Assembly: GCA_029260075.1 (NCBI GenBank)
Contig: JAJDDY010000076.1
Coordinates: 30,027-94,026 of the forward strand
Direction of reading: 5' to 3'
DNA from: Phycisphaerae bacterium
Lineage (GTDB): Bacteria > Planctomycetota > Phycisphaerae > UBA1845
Length of the DNA: 64,000 nucleotides
Shown: positions 51,445 through 61,188 of the stretch, piece by piece
Layout: every line of letters begins with the position of its first letter
How positions within the stretch are numbered: position 1 is the stretch's first letter
Position numbers and translations under genes: made by a program
Notes under the pieces: model-generated
What the model saw: only the letters and a program-made list of their open reading frames with translations
Database searches by the model: none
What the model was told of the DNA's origin: nothing

Positions 51445-52317
51445 ATGCGCTACGAAGGAACCGTCTATCGGCCGCCGAGCGAAGCCAATTCGTTTCTCCT
51501 CCAGGCCACCATCGGATGCTCGTGGAATCACTGCACCTACTGTGCGATGTACCGCGACAAGCAATTCCGCGTGCGAGCAATAGCTGACACGCTGGAGGAC
51601 GTAGCGGCGGCTGGTCGTGCTTACGGCGATGGAGTTCGCAAGGTGTTTGTCATGGACGGCGATGCTCTGGCGATGGACATAGACCACTGGGAAGAAATCC
51701 TTACGGCGCTCAACGAAACATTTCCGAAACTACGACGCGTGAGTTGCTACGCAACGGCCTTGAATCTCTTGGCCAAGTCCGATCAGGAGCTGGAGCATCT
51801 TCGAACGCTGGGCCTGAAACTTCTGTACATCGGCCCGGAGTCCGGCGATGACGTGACGCTGAAGCGAATCGCGAAAGGCGCCAGCTTTGCCGATCATGGT
51901 GAGGCCGCGTCAAGGGCCCGCATCGCTGGGATGAAACAGTCGGTGATCTTTCTGCTTGGCGCGGGCGGCGCCGAGCGCAGCGTAGAACATGCGACTGCTT
52001 CCGCGCACCTCGCGACCGCAATGGATCCTGATTTCCTGTCGGTCTTGACGCTGACGATCATCGAGTCCACACCGATTCACAAATTTGTTGAAAGCAATCG
52101 GTTTGAGATGCCGAGCGTCGAGAACCTCATGCGTGAATTGCGCATCATCGTCGCGGAAGTTAGCCCAACCGACGTCATATTCCGTTCCAACCACGCATCC
52201 AACTACTTGCCGATCGGGGGCCGGCTTCCGCGCGACCGAGACGCCATCCTGGAAGTGATCGACACGGCTCTTGCGGGCGATGTTCCGTTGCGGGCTGAGT
52301 CGCTCCGAGGACTTTAG
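51445..52317 (+). CDS. Radical SAM protein (Elp3/coproporphyrinogen-oxidase-like branch)
   Basis: 290 residues from ATG 51445. ATIGCSWNHCTYCAMY carries the CxxxxCxxC cluster site (C-SWNH-C-TY-C) with the wider spacing used by many Elp3/MiaB-like enzymes. VFVMDGDALAMDIDHW, LLYIGPESGDD and FLLGAGG follow the barrel. The C-terminal part (FRSNHASNYLPIGGRLPRDRD) is a family hallmark of uncharacterised radical SAM proteins. Substrate unknown. It stands alone. Confidence 0.8.
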   Translation: MRYEGTVYRPPSEANSFLLQATIGCSWNHCTYCAMYRDKQFRVRAIADTLEDVAAAGRAYGDGVRKVFVMDGDALAMDIDHWEEILTALNETFPKLRRVSCYATALNLLAKSDQELEHLRTLGLKLLYIGPESGDDVTLKRIAKGASFADHGEAASRARIAGMKQSVIFLLGAGGAERSVEHATASAHLATAMDPDFLSVLTLTIIESTPIHKFVESNRFEMPSVENLMRELRIIVAEVSPTDVIFRSNHASNYLPIGGRLPRDRDAILEVIDTALAGDVPLRAESLRGL

Positions 52318-52339
52318 CGCGGTTGACCGGCGCTTTATT

Positions 52340-52720
52340 TCACTTGCCGCGCAGCTTGCGGAGAGCTTTCACGGCGTTTCGGTTCTTGGAGTCCAGTTTG
52401 GGCGATTGCGCGTAGCTCGTGATCGTATGCTTCTTGTCCCCGTTCTTGGCGTAGGCCTCGCCGAGATTGTCATGAGTGTTCGACGAGTTGAGATACATAC
52501 CAGTGACCAGCTTGAATACTTCAATCGCCTGAGTATTGTTTCCCCCTCGCAGCAGATTGTACCCCAGAGAGTTGAGCACGGCCTCATAATCGGCATCGCG
52601 CGGTTTGAGGGAGGCGGCACGCGCGAGTGCTTCTATTCCGCGTCTGTCATCGCCGCGACGCAGAAATGCTTCGCCGAGACCGTTATGAGCTCGCCACGAC
52701 GCCGGATGCTGGTGGGTGCG
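52340..52720 (-). pseudogene. 3' remnant of a TPR-containing protein
   Basis: Reading on the minus strand from about 52720 gives AHNGLGEAFLRRGDDRRGIEALARAASLKP, then two more TPR-like units (LGYNLLRGGNNTQAIEVFKLV; DNLGEAYAKNGDKKHTITSYAQ) to a TGA at 52340. No start codon or N-terminal domain is present; upstream of 52720 the similarity stops abruptly. The last unit resembles the TPR part of the beta-lactamase-family gene at 53732, so this may be a decayed relative. Confidence 0.5.
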
Positions 52721-52776
52721 TCAGTCTATGAGACCCGTAAGAGGCGTGACAGCGAATCCTTGCCGCTCTACGGGAG

Positions 52777-52980
52777 GTGGTTCTGGCAGGTCGAACCCAT
52801 CTCGCCGAACAGCGGCAGTTTGAAGTTGGTGCGTATGCGAGTGTGGAGGTGCTCGAGGCCGCCAACTCGCTTGCGTCAGTGCAGTCACGCGAAGCTCGTG
52901 CACTTGCCGCCTATGAGATTGCGCTAGCCCCAGGAACGCTGCTCGGTGCGGACGGCGTGGAATGGAAGTGTCGCAACTGG
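52777..52980 (+). pseudogene. 3' remnant of a TolC-like outer-membrane efflux protein
   Basis: The frame encodes AEQRQFEVGAYASVEVLEAANSLASVQSREARALAAYEIALA, then GTLLGADGVEW, matching the last helical hairpin of outer-membrane efflux proteins, where a GxxxxxDVLEA segment precedes a YxxALA helix. Only about 60 residues of a 400-residue family are left. It abuts the TPR remnant head to head, indicating an old deletion junction. Confidence 0.5.
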
Positions 52981-53040
52981 CTAGGACCTCCTCCATGTGA
53001 CAAGAAAGTACAAGTGGCCAATTGCCTACCTGAATCGTTT

Positions 53041-53055
53041 TGCATACAATATGCA
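53041..53055 (+). promoter_or_regulatory. Operator of the GntR gene overlapping a -10
   Basis: TGCATA (53041-53046), CAA, TATGCA (53050-53055): perfect 6-3-6 palindrome containing TACAAT as a possible -10, ending 2 nt before the GntR ATG at 53058. Its position suggests autorepression. Confidence 0.6.
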
Positions 53056-53057
53056 TT

Positions 53058-53702
53058 ATGATGACGGGAGCACTTGAACACACGGCGCTTCGCGATGGGA
53101 TCGCCGAGGCCACACTTAAGCTAGTAGTGAGTGGCACTCTGCCGCCCGGTTCGCGACTGAAAGATTCAGATTTGGCGGAGCGACTTGGGACCAGCCGAAC
53201 GCCCGCGCGTGAGGCGTTAGTCGAACTTGCGAGGCGCGGGTTCTTGAAAGCAGTCCCGCGATGCGGGTTTCGGGTTCCCCCCCTTGAGCGTCAGGAAGTT
53301 CTTGAGCTGTACCCACTGGTCGCAACTCTTGAGTCCCTGGCGATGGAATCCTCAGATGAAATCGAACCAGCACAGGCTCGCACGCTTGCTCGACTTGGCC
53401 AGACTCTTGGAGCGAAAGGGCAAACACCTATGCGCTGGCTTACTTCAGATCGCAAATGGCACGAAACGCTACTAGCGGGCTGCGCCAACACGCGCCTTAC
53501 GGCGATGCTGGGCGATCTCCGCCTACAGATCCAGCGATACGAACTTGTGTACGCCAAACTAAGCGGTCACAAGACTACGTCATCCCGTGAGCACTCGGCC
53601 ATCGCAAAAGCTTATCGAGAGGGCGATCGCGATCGCGCGGCTGAGTTGCTTCGATCGCATTGGGGAAGAGGGATGAACGATGTCCTCCGGCATCTCGAAT
53701 AG
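53058..53702 (+). CDS. GntR/FadR-family transcriptional regulator
   Basis: 214 residues. Winged helix: LRDGIAEATLKLVVSGTLPPGSRLKDSDLAERLGTSRTPAREALVELARRGFL, then RCGFRVPPLERQEVLELYPLVATLE into the all-helical FCD ligand domain, including WHETLLAGCANTRL and SREHSAIAKAYREGDRDRAAELLRSHW, whose His residues normally bind a metal and an organic acid. ATG 53058 or 53061 could be used. It may control the adjacent beta-lactamase-family gene. Confidence 0.85.
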   Translation: MMTGALEHTALRDGIAEATLKLVVSGTLPPGSRLKDSDLAERLGTSRTPAREALVELARRGFLKAVPRCGFRVPPLERQEVLELYPLVATLESLAMESSDEIEPAQARTLARLGQTLGAKGQTPMRWLTSDRKWHETLLAGCANTRLTAMLGDLRLQIQRYELVYAKLSGHKTTSSREHSAIAKAYREGDRDRAAELLRSHWGRGMNDVLRHLE

Positions 53703-53731
53703 ATGATCACGATTGAACAGGAGAAGATGGC

Positions 53732-55534
53732 ATGTGTCGAACTAGATTATTAAGCGCGGTCGCCGCGGTGCTGCTATGCTCCAGCAGTCCCGCCGTTGAG
53801 CGGTTCCCTCAAGACAAGTGGATGCAATACGCGTCACCAGAGGATGCGGGGTTCTCGGCACAGAAGCTGGAGCAGGCTAAGCAGTATTGGAAGTCCTTGC
53901 AATCGGCCGCTTTCATGGTCGTTCGCGATGGAGCCGTCGTTGTGGCGTGGGGCGACCTAGATCGACGATTCCTGCTCCACTCCGGTCGTAAGAGTATTAT
54001 GAGCGGACTCTACGGGATTCACGCTGATGCGGGTAGTATCGATCTCAACAAGAACCTGCAACAACTTGCCATTGACGACATCAAACCGAGACTAACCGTT
54101 CAAGAAAAGCGGGCGAAGATTATCGACCTGCTCCGTGCGCGGTCAGGCGTTTACCATCCGGCAGCAGCCGAGGACATGCAGATGACCAAGCCGCCGCGCG
54201 GAAGCCACAAACCTGGAACGCATTGGTGCTACAACAACTGGGATTTCAACGCATTATGTACGATCCTCGAACAGGAATGCGACCTTAAGGTCTTTGAAGA
54301 GTTCAAGAAGCGATTCGCTGGTCCACTCCAAATGCAAGACTACCGCATACGCGATGGGTTCTACATGTACGAAAAGAATTCGTCCGTACACCCAGCGTAT
54401 CATCTTCGCATGTCCGCCCGAGACATGGCTCGTTACGGACTGCTCTACTTGGCCAACGGGAGCTGGAATGGCCAGCAGATTCTGTCCGAAGAGTGGGTTC
54501 GAGAGAGCACGCGTTCTCATTCCGATGACGCATGGGGTGACGGCTACGGTTACATGTGGTGGGTGTCGTTCGCCCGACCGTTCAAACGCCTGAAGATGTT
54601 CTCGGCTCGCGGCGTAGGCGAGCAGTCGATCGACGTGCTTCCAGTTGCGAACATGGTATGCGTGCTGCGCACCAACACATACGAGCGCAACGAAGTGAGC
54701 GAGGAGCAAAAGCTCAGGTTGATCCGGATGATCTTGGATGCGAGGACCAGCGAGACCAAAGAGAATCCCAAGCTCGTCCCGCTGCCATCCGTTCCGAGGA
54801 CGTGGGCACCGATACAGCTACCTCTTGCAGATTTGAAGAAGCTCTGCGACGGCGGATCGAATGACGCGGTGAGGATGGAAAATGGTGTGCTTATCGCACG
54901 GACGCCCCGAGGAGACCGCGCGATCATTCCCATAGACGGTGGAAAATACATCATCGAAGACTCCTACGAAGAAGCAGTTCTTGAGAAAAATGCAGATGGA
55001 TCAGTTACAAGCGTCGTGACTGAGAGCGGTCTCAATGATCAGGGCTACGAGCTATTCCTAGGCGGATCAACGGCTCAGGCAGTCAAGGTCTTCAGGAGGT
55101 CCGTCGAATACTTTCCCGAATCAGCAAACGCCTACGATAGCTTGGGAGAAGCGCTCGCCGCACAGGGCGAACTTGAGCTGGCCATTAGTAGCTACGAAAG
55201 GACATTGCAACTCGCTCCAGGCGCGGCGCACGCGACGAACGCACTGGAACTCCTCAAACTCAGGCTGCATCCGATCGACATTGGGAAAACAAAGATGCGC
55301 TCTTACGCAGGCAAGTACGGTCGCACCGAGGTCTTGCACAAGCACGGCGTATTGTTCATCAAACCGCACGGAGAAGAACCACGCGAGCTGATTCCCATGT
55401 CCGAAGATCAATTTCGCCAAGTACAGGCTGCGTACCCTCGATTCCATTTTGTACAAGATAGTAATGGGGTGATCGTCGCGATGAATGTGCTGCTCGAAAA
55501 CGGTCGTTCGGTAAGACGAACGCGGGGGCGGTAG
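53732..55534 (+). CDS. Exported beta-lactamase-family serine hydrolase with TPR segment
   Basis: 600 residues with a signal peptide (LLSAVAAVLLCSSSPAVE). The penicillin-binding-like core shows the SxxK motif in HSGRKSIMSG near 90, YxN in CYNNWDFN near 167-174 and a long DMARYGLLYLANGSWNGQQIL segment. From about 440 TPR-like units appear (GYELFLGGSTAQAVKVFRRSVEYFPESANAYDSLGEALAAQG), then a C-terminal beta domain. Such proteins act as esterases or D-amino peptidases. It follows the GntR gene by 29 nt. Confidence 0.82.
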   Translation: MCRTRLLSAVAAVLLCSSSPAVERFPQDKWMQYASPEDAGFSAQKLEQAKQYWKSLQSAAFMVVRDGAVVVAWGDLDRRFLLHSGRKSIMSGLYGIHADAGSIDLNKNLQQLAIDDIKPRLTVQEKRAKIIDLLRARSGVYHPAAAEDMQMTKPPRGSHKPGTHWCYNNWDFNALCTILEQECDLKVFEEFKKRFAGPLQMQDYRIRDGFYMYEKNSSVHPAYHLRMSARDMARYGLLYLANGSWNGQQILSEEWVRESTRSHSDDAWGDGYGYMWWVSFARPFKRLKMFSARGVGEQSIDVLPVANMVCVLRTNTYERNEVSEEQKLRLIRMILDARTSETKENPKLVPLPSVPRTWAPIQLPLADLKKLCDGGSNDAVRMENGVLIARTPRGDRAIIPIDGGKYIIEDSYEEAVLEKNADGSVTSVVTESGLNDQGYELFLGGSTAQAVKVFRRSVEYFPESANAYDSLGEALAAQGELELAISSYERTLQLAPGAAHATNALELLKLRLHPIDIGKTKMRSYAGKYGRTEVLHKHGVLFIKPHGEEPRELIPMSEDQFRQVQAAYPRFHFVQDSNGVIVAMNVLLENGRSVRRTRGR

Positions 55535-55573
55535 GCGGTGACGAACGACAGCAAGCAGGAGGGCACTGCTCTG

Positions 55574-56416
55574 ATGGACCTGAGGATTCGCCCATTCGTC
55601 GACGAGGACATCGGATTTGCATGCTCCGAGACGTCGCGAGAGGGTTGGGACAACACAGCATCGACGTTTCGTGTTTGTCTGTCGCACGATCCGGAAGGCT
55701 GTTTTGTCGCGGAGGTTGACGGGCAGTGTGCGGGAATGATTACGGCGACGCAGTATGTGCATTCCGCCTGGATAGGCAATGTCGTTGTGTCCCCTAGCTA
55801 CCGCCGCCAGGGTATCGGGGAGCGCCTCATGGAGCACACCATCGGTTTTATTGAAGCGCATGGCTTTGGTCTGATCTGGCTGGAGGCTGATCCGATGGGC
55901 GTTGGTATCTATCGTCGCCTGGGGTTTGAAGATCAGTTCGAGTCACCACGTTTGGAGAAAAAGCCTCCCCATATCGTCAGCCGAAGTCGAGCCGCGCATT
56001 TGAGCGCGTCGGAGATAGACAAAGTAATGGCGCTCGATGGGCACTATTTCGGAGAGGATCGCGGTAGGTTGCTGCGAGAACTCATTGGCATCGCCCGAGG
56101 GGCCTATTGTGTCCGTGACAACGGGAGGATCGTAGGGTTTGCGCTGGCGCTGCCATCTGCCGATGGTGTACGTCTCGGTCCGTGTGTGGCCGACGATTCT
56201 TCTGTCGCAGAGCGTCTGATCGATTCAATCCTCGCCGACTTCCGTGACGAATTCGTCATCGTCGCCGTACCGGGCGACAACGGAGAAGCGAAAAAGCTCC
56301 TAGAATCTCGCGGCTTCGTGCATAGATTGCCAGGTCTCCGCATGCTGCGGGGCAAGTCGATCTGCATCGACAACGCACGCGGGATCGTTTCTCTGGCAAG
56401 TGGTGCGTGGGGCTAG
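55574..56416 (+). CDS. Two-domain GNAT-family N-acetyltransferase
   Basis: 280 residues from ATG 55574 (AGGAGG about 11 nt upstream); a GTG at 55538 is possible. The first GNAT domain has NVVVSPSYRRQGIGERLMEH, the acetyl-CoA loop R-R-Q-G-I-G; the second (about 155-265) has DSILADFRDEFVIVAVPGDN and a weaker loop. The YRRLGFEDQF segment is typical of the family. The substrate cannot be predicted. Confidence 0.8.
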   Translation: MDLRIRPFVDEDIGFACSETSREGWDNTASTFRVCLSHDPEGCFVAEVDGQCAGMITATQYVHSAWIGNVVVSPSYRRQGIGERLMEHTIGFIEAHGFGLIWLEADPMGVGIYRRLGFEDQFESPRLEKKPPHIVSRSRAAHLSASEIDKVMALDGHYFGEDRGRLLRELIGIARGAYCVRDNGRIVGFALALPSADGVRLGPCVADDSSVAERLIDSILADFRDEFVIVAVPGDNGEAKKLLESRGFVHRLPGLRMLRGKSICIDNARGIVSLASGAWG

Positions 56417-56438
56417 GCATCTACCTTGGGAGGCTCGC

Positions 56439-58304
56439 ATGAAAATCAAAGACCGTTTCCAAACAGCTATCACAATGTCGGTCGCAGTAGCAGTCGGTGC
56501 AGGTTGCCGGGTTAGCGGGGCTCTCCCATTGACGACCGCTCCATCACCTCGCGTAGCGCAGCCATCCCACATTACCTACGAAGTCGACCTGACCCATCAC
56601 GAAGACGATCTCTTTCATGTGACGCTCTACCCCGGGAAGCTTACAGACGAGGAAAAAGACTTCAACTTTGTAAGAAACGCCCCAGGCGTGCATGCATTAC
56701 TCGACTTCGGACGCTTCGTGAAATCGTTTAGTGCTCTCGACAGTTACGGCCAAGAAATCCCGAGCAGACGAATGTCCACTAACCAGTGGCGTATCAGCGC
56801 CCCAGAGCGCGTTCATCGCATCGTCTACGATATCGAGGACTCCTTCGATGCGGAAGTCGAAGGGCGCAGGATGCATCCGCAAGTAGCCACCGGTATCGAG
56901 GAACGCTACGTCATTCTGAATACGTTCGGAGTCTTCGGATTCTTCGATCGCCTACTATCTCGTCCTATCCACGTGCGAATTGCCCATAAGCCCGAGTGGA
57001 CGATCGGAACAGCGCTCGATCGTAACGCCGCCGGCGATTTCATCGCGGATTCATTCTATCACCTGGCCGACTCTCCGATTCTGCTTGGCGAGCTGTCCTA
57101 TGCGACGGAGAAGATCGGCGGAATTGATGTTGACGTATTCGTCTACTCTCCGGTGGAGGAACTGAGCGCATCAAGCGTGCTGGACTCCGCTCGGAGTGTA
57201 CTGACGGCGGCCACCGAGTTGATCGGCTTCGCCCCGGTCGATCGATATGTTTTTCTCTTCTACTTCCACAATGGGGAGACGGCGCGACGGAACAAATGGT
57301 CGGGGGCTGGCGCGCTTGAGCACTCTTACAGCTCGGCCTACGCGCTACCTGTGGGCGAAGGCGTACTGGAGCGCATCAACGGAGGAATCGCTCACGAGTT
57401 CATGCACATCCTGACGCCTCTGCACCTTAGAAGCAGTGTGATTGCCGACTTCGATTTCTCTGAGGTGACCGCCGATCTTCACGTGTGGCTCTATGAGGGC
57501 GTTACCGAATGGGTCGGAGTGATGCTTCGGCTCCGAGGCGGAATAATGGGCATCGACGAGTACTTCCTCAAGATCAGAGACAAAATGGAAATGGCGGATT
57601 TGTTCGATCCGGAATACAGCCTCACGCGGATAAGCTTTGAGTGGTCGACGGAGGAGGGGCGGCGTCAATGGGGCAATGTCTACAACCGAGGTGCGTTGGT
57701 AGCCACACTGTTGGACATACGCCTTCTTGAACTATCCGGCGGGACAAGGGGACTTCGCGAAGTCTATCTCGAACTGATCAAGCGCTTCGGGAAGGACACG
57801 CCGTTTGACAATGAATCCTTCTTTGACGTGCTGGTTCAAAACACGTATCCCGAAATCCGATCCTTCATCGACCAGTATATTATTGGTACGGAGGAGCTGC
57901 CGTACAGGGAGCATTTTGCGAAGGTGGGCATTGACTACACCTTCAGCCAACCCGCCAAGGTCAACTCCGCGCGGTTTGGCATAGCGTTAGTGGATGCGAA
58001 ACGCAAGGATCGATACAAGATCGACAGCTTCTCCAAAGGGCACGAGGGCTTCGGACTCAAGGTCGGCGATGTCTTGAAGAGCGTGTTTGGGATCGACGCT
58101 TTGGCGCAGAACTGGGACGACATCACCGCGCGTAGGCGAACCATGCGCGCTGGCGACAAGTACCCGATCTCAATCGAACGCGGCGGGGAAAAGATTGAGC
58201 TCGAAGGAGTCTTGTACGGTGGCAAGGATTACCATGTGTTGCGGGTGAGCGATACCTGTAGCGAATCTCAGAAGCGTCTCAGGGAAATTTGGATGCACAA
58301 TTGA
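56439..58304 (+). CDS. M61-family glycyl aminopeptidase-like lipoprotein
   Basis: 621 residues from ATG 56439 (GGGAGG 6 nt upstream). A lipobox AVAVGAGC near residue 23 anchors it. The zinc site is GGIAHEFMHI (HExxH, near 320-330) with the downstream Glu in YEGVTEWVGV, as in M61 peptidases. The C-terminal PDZ-like region (about 540-600: GFGLKVGDVLKSVFG) also fits the family. It would trim Gly/Ala-type N-termini of peptides outside the cytoplasm. Confidence 0.82.
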   Translation: MKIKDRFQTAITMSVAVAVGAGCRVSGALPLTTAPSPRVAQPSHITYEVDLTHHEDDLFHVTLYPGKLTDEEKDFNFVRNAPGVHALLDFGRFVKSFSALDSYGQEIPSRRMSTNQWRISAPERVHRIVYDIEDSFDAEVEGRRMHPQVATGIEERYVILNTFGVFGFFDRLLSRPIHVRIAHKPEWTIGTALDRNAAGDFIADSFYHLADSPILLGELSYATEKIGGIDVDVFVYSPVEELSASSVLDSARSVLTAATELIGFAPVDRYVFLFYFHNGETARRNKWSGAGALEHSYSSAYALPVGEGVLERINGGIAHEFMHILTPLHLRSSVIADFDFSEVTADLHVWLYEGVTEWVGVMLRLRGGIMGIDEYFLKIRDKMEMADLFDPEYSLTRISFEWSTEEGRRQWGNVYNRGALVATLLDIRLLELSGGTRGLREVYLELIKRFGKDTPFDNESFFDVLVQNTYPEIRSFIDQYIIGTEELPYREHFAKVGIDYTFSQPAKVNSARFGIALVDAKRKDRYKIDSFSKGHEGFGLKVGDVLKSVFGIDALAQNWDDITARRRTMRAGDKYPISIERGGEKIELEGVLYGGKDYHVLRVSDTCSESQKRLREIWMHN

Positions 58305-58371
58305 ACTCGCCTTCTGTAGCTCCACGCGAATGTAAGGCGAACAATCAATGACTACTTAGCGACGAAAGGGC

Positions 58372-58797
58372 GTGCCAACCGTGACAGGATTTGATCTTGC
58401 GACAGTCTACAAATGGGATTCTATGGAATCCGATCAACCGATGCCGCTTGTAAAGCGCAAACGCATCATCGGCACACAGGCCATGCTCTCACACGTGACG
58501 CTCGAAATTGGATTGGTCGTGCCCACACACCAGCACGTCAACGAACAGTTTGTGTGCATGTTGAGCGGTCGGGTGCGGTTCCTGGTCGGCAACGAAGGCG
58601 GCGCTGATCGTCAGGATGTGATTCTGGCCGGCGGACAGGTACTGCATTTGCCATCCAATGCGCCACACTCGTGCGAGGTGCTTGAGCGGGCGATCGTCTT
58701 AGATGTCTTCAGCCCGCCGAGCGAAACTACCGGCGTGGATGGCAACTTTGCAGTAAAACGGCACTCGCCTGAGCACCTCAAAGAGAGCGATGCTTGA
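58372..58797 (+). CDS. Single-domain cupin protein
   Basis: 141 residues. Motif 1 VVPTHQHVNEQFVCMLSGRVRF supplies H-x-H-x3-E and motif 2 VLHLPSNAPHSCEV the fourth His, a complete 3-His/1-Glu metal site. GTG 58372 or GTG 58381 may start it. Reaction unknown. It is read in the same direction as the M61 gene but 68 nt away. Confidence 0.8.
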   Translation: MPTVTGFDLATVYKWDSMESDQPMPLVKRKRIIGTQAMLSHVTLEIGLVVPTHQHVNEQFVCMLSGRVRFLVGNEGGADRQDVILAGGQVLHLPSNAPHSCEVLERAIVLDVFSPPSETTGVDGNFAVKRHSPEHLKESDA

Positions 58798-58912
58798 TGA
58801 GACCCTTGCTGGCCGATTCCTATGGCACAGACAAGTCTCTACGCGATCTGGCATTGCTAGGCAGAGTTTCCGTATACACTGGCTCTAGAGTCTCAGCCGA
58901 AAGGACACATGA

Positions 58913-60655
58913 ATGCACCTGATAGTCAACCACCTAGCAACACTCTCTTCTCGCGCAAGCATCCTGGGCATAGTGCTGCTGCTATTGACCTCTGCGCTAG
59001 AGCCAGTTCTCGCAGTTGACATGCAAGAGGGTAAACGCAGCCGGGGACAGAATGATATTCCCAAAACGATTGCCGTCCTAGGTTCCTCCGTGGCGTCCGG
59101 GTGGGTGACTAGCTACGAGAAACTCCGTGATCTGAAGAATGGTTACGCCTATCGCATGGAACGACTGCTTGCGCCACGGGGCTGGAAGGTCGTGAACGTT
59201 TCGACACCCGGTGACGACACCAAGAAGGTGCTACAACGGATGAAGCGCGATCTCAGGCGCGCCAAACCGGGCTATGTTTTGATCGGGCTATCGATGTCAA
59301 ACGAGGGTCTAGAGACGGAAGATCCCGACATGGTAATCGAATCCTACACGCAGGGCATAGAGAAAATCATCGAGACTTGCCGCGAGAACAATATGACGCC
59401 AGTCGTCGGTCTTTGCTACGCCAACGACAACTTCACCGCGACTCAGTATGCGTATCTCAAGCGAATGAATCGTCTCATCAACACATGGGACGTGCCAAGC
59501 ATCAACTTGCTTGGACCGCTTGATGACGGCAGAGGTCGCCTACTCACGGGATAGACCTTCGACCTCGACCATCCCGACGACATTGGTCATGAGGAAATGT
59601 TCTACGCGGTGGTGCCTACGTTGTTTGACGCTCTGGCGCAGGGAAAGCCTCTTCCCTCGTTTGAATCGGCGGGCGGTTACACAACGATTGACAAGCCTGG
59701 CCCGGGAGCGCCGATCAGCTTCGTCCCCGATGACGTCATGCACTCATTTGCGTTAGCGTTTGATGTGCGTACTTCGGCACATGGGCGATTGGCTACCGTC
59801 CACGGCAACAAGGGTGCGATCACCATCGATCTTGACGGTGAGGGAAAGATCAAGTGCGCTTCCACGTCCGGAGCAGTCGTTTCGTCAGATGAGACTCTGC
59901 ATGACGGGAAATGGCATCAGTTTGGTGTGTCGTACCAATATCTGAGCGGTAGAACAGAGTTTTTTCTCGATGGCGTGTCGATCGGCCAAGGTAGCGCTAA
60001 GTTCGCGCCGACTCAGTTCATTCTCGGCGGCGACCGAAAAAGCTCCCAGGCGTCAGCGTCCGGCGACTACCGTAGATTCTTGGTCTATCGTGCACCTCTC
60101 AACGCGGACGATGTCAAAGCGCTTCAGGGTGGGGTATCCATCCAGGCGAGCCTAGAGGTTTTTGCGCCGCTAAGTGCGGAACAGCTTGAAGCTGGCAAGG
60201 TGCTGACCAACGTTGCGCAGAGCACGTCGCAGTTGTTGGCCTATCCGACCCAGGACGCAGAAGCCACCGCCCATTTAGCAAAGAAGATCGATGCTGCTAC
60301 GAAGAATAGGCGAGTGATCGACCCCGACGAGAAGATGCCCTTGGAACTGTCACCTTCCATCTTGGAGTCATACGTCGGCGTCTACGAAATCGGGCGCGGT
60401 CAGATGGGTAGCGGCATGAAACTTATCATCACCCTCGACGAGGGGCGACTGTTATTCTCGCCGGATGGTCAAGGTCGGACCCAACTCTATGCAGAGTCGG
60501 AGAACGAGTTCTTCATGAGAATCTTCATCCGCGCCGCGGGTCCGAAGTTCAAGATGGGAATATCCTTTCTCAAAGGCAAGAAAGGAAAGATCGACGAACT
60601 CATCTTTCATCAGGGAAGCACGAATATGAAGGCCAAGCGTATTGCTAAGCGGTAG
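58913..60655 (+). pseudogene. SGNH-hydrolase/LamG-like fusion interrupted by an in-frame TAG
   Basis: A signal peptide (ILGIVLLLLTSALEPVLA) and SGNH domain (VLGSSVASGW, GLSMSNEGLE) run to TAG 59552-59554. The same frame continues immediately with TFDLDHPDDIGHEEMFYAVVPTLFDAL, the C-terminal D-x-x-H block of the hydrolase, then a laminin-G-like beta domain (MHSFALAFDVRT, GKWHQFGVSYQYLSGRTEFFLDG) and a DUF3471-like end. Codon and family continuity across the stop shows one gene of about 580 codons broken by a point mutation. The truncated product lacks its catalytic Asp/His. Confidence 0.75.
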
Positions 60656-60680
60656 CGTTGCGCACAACCCGGAGAGAATC

Positions 60681-61097
60681 TTGGCCGGCGAGAAAGATCT
60701 CAGCAAATTACTCAGCTCGCTTCAACCGAAGCTACTCAGTGGCGAGTATGTGTTCTGCACAGTCAAGGATGCGCGTTACGGTGACTTTGCGGAATTAGGC
60801 CCGCTTGCATCATTCGTCGAACAAGAAGGACTCACACTTGTCTTATTGAAGGAGCCCGCCGCCGAACTCAAGCTGAAACATGAAGGCGTGTTCAGGTGCA
60901 TCACGCTCGATGTGCATTCGAGCTTGGAAGCAGTCGGAATGTTAGCAGCGGTATCGGCAACGCTGAGCAATCACGGGATCAGCGCTAACGTGATTGCCGC
61001 ATTCCATCACGATCACGTTTTCGTCCCAACGGGAACCGAAGCGAGAGCCATGGATGCCTTGGCCGAATTATGCGAGGGCAAAGCGTCTTGGCGCTGA
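60681..61097 (+). CDS. ACT-domain protein
   Basis: About 138 residues from TTG 60681 (GGAGAG upstream), preferred over a TTG at 60642 inside the previous gene. LLSGEYVFCTVKDARYGDFAELGPLASFVEQEGLTLVLLKEPA and FRCITLDVHSSLEAVGMLAAVSATLSNHGISANVIAAFHHDHVFVPTG give two stacked ACT-like beta-alpha-beta units, the second like the regulatory domain of amino-acid enzymes. It probably binds an amino acid. It overlaps the end of the broken gene only in the alternative start. Confidence 0.75.
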   Translation: MAGEKDLSKLLSSLQPKLLSGEYVFCTVKDARYGDFAELGPLASFVEQEGLTLVLLKEPAAELKLKHEGVFRCITLDVHSSLEAVGMLAAVSATLSNHGISANVIAAFHHDHVFVPTGTEARAMDALAELCEGKASWR

Positions 61098-61188
61098 TGC
61101 AGCATCTACCGGCAGTCGGAGTGATATGTCGCCGAAAAGACGAACAGAACGCGGAGACCGGAGTATTTCGTTCACAAGGGGTAGATTC

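Noticed and set aside
59552..59554. Pyrrolysine or programmed readthrough at the in-frame TAG
   Set aside because: No pylT or amber suppressor features are seen and the position is just before the catalytic block of an ordinary hydrolase; a point mutation is simpler.
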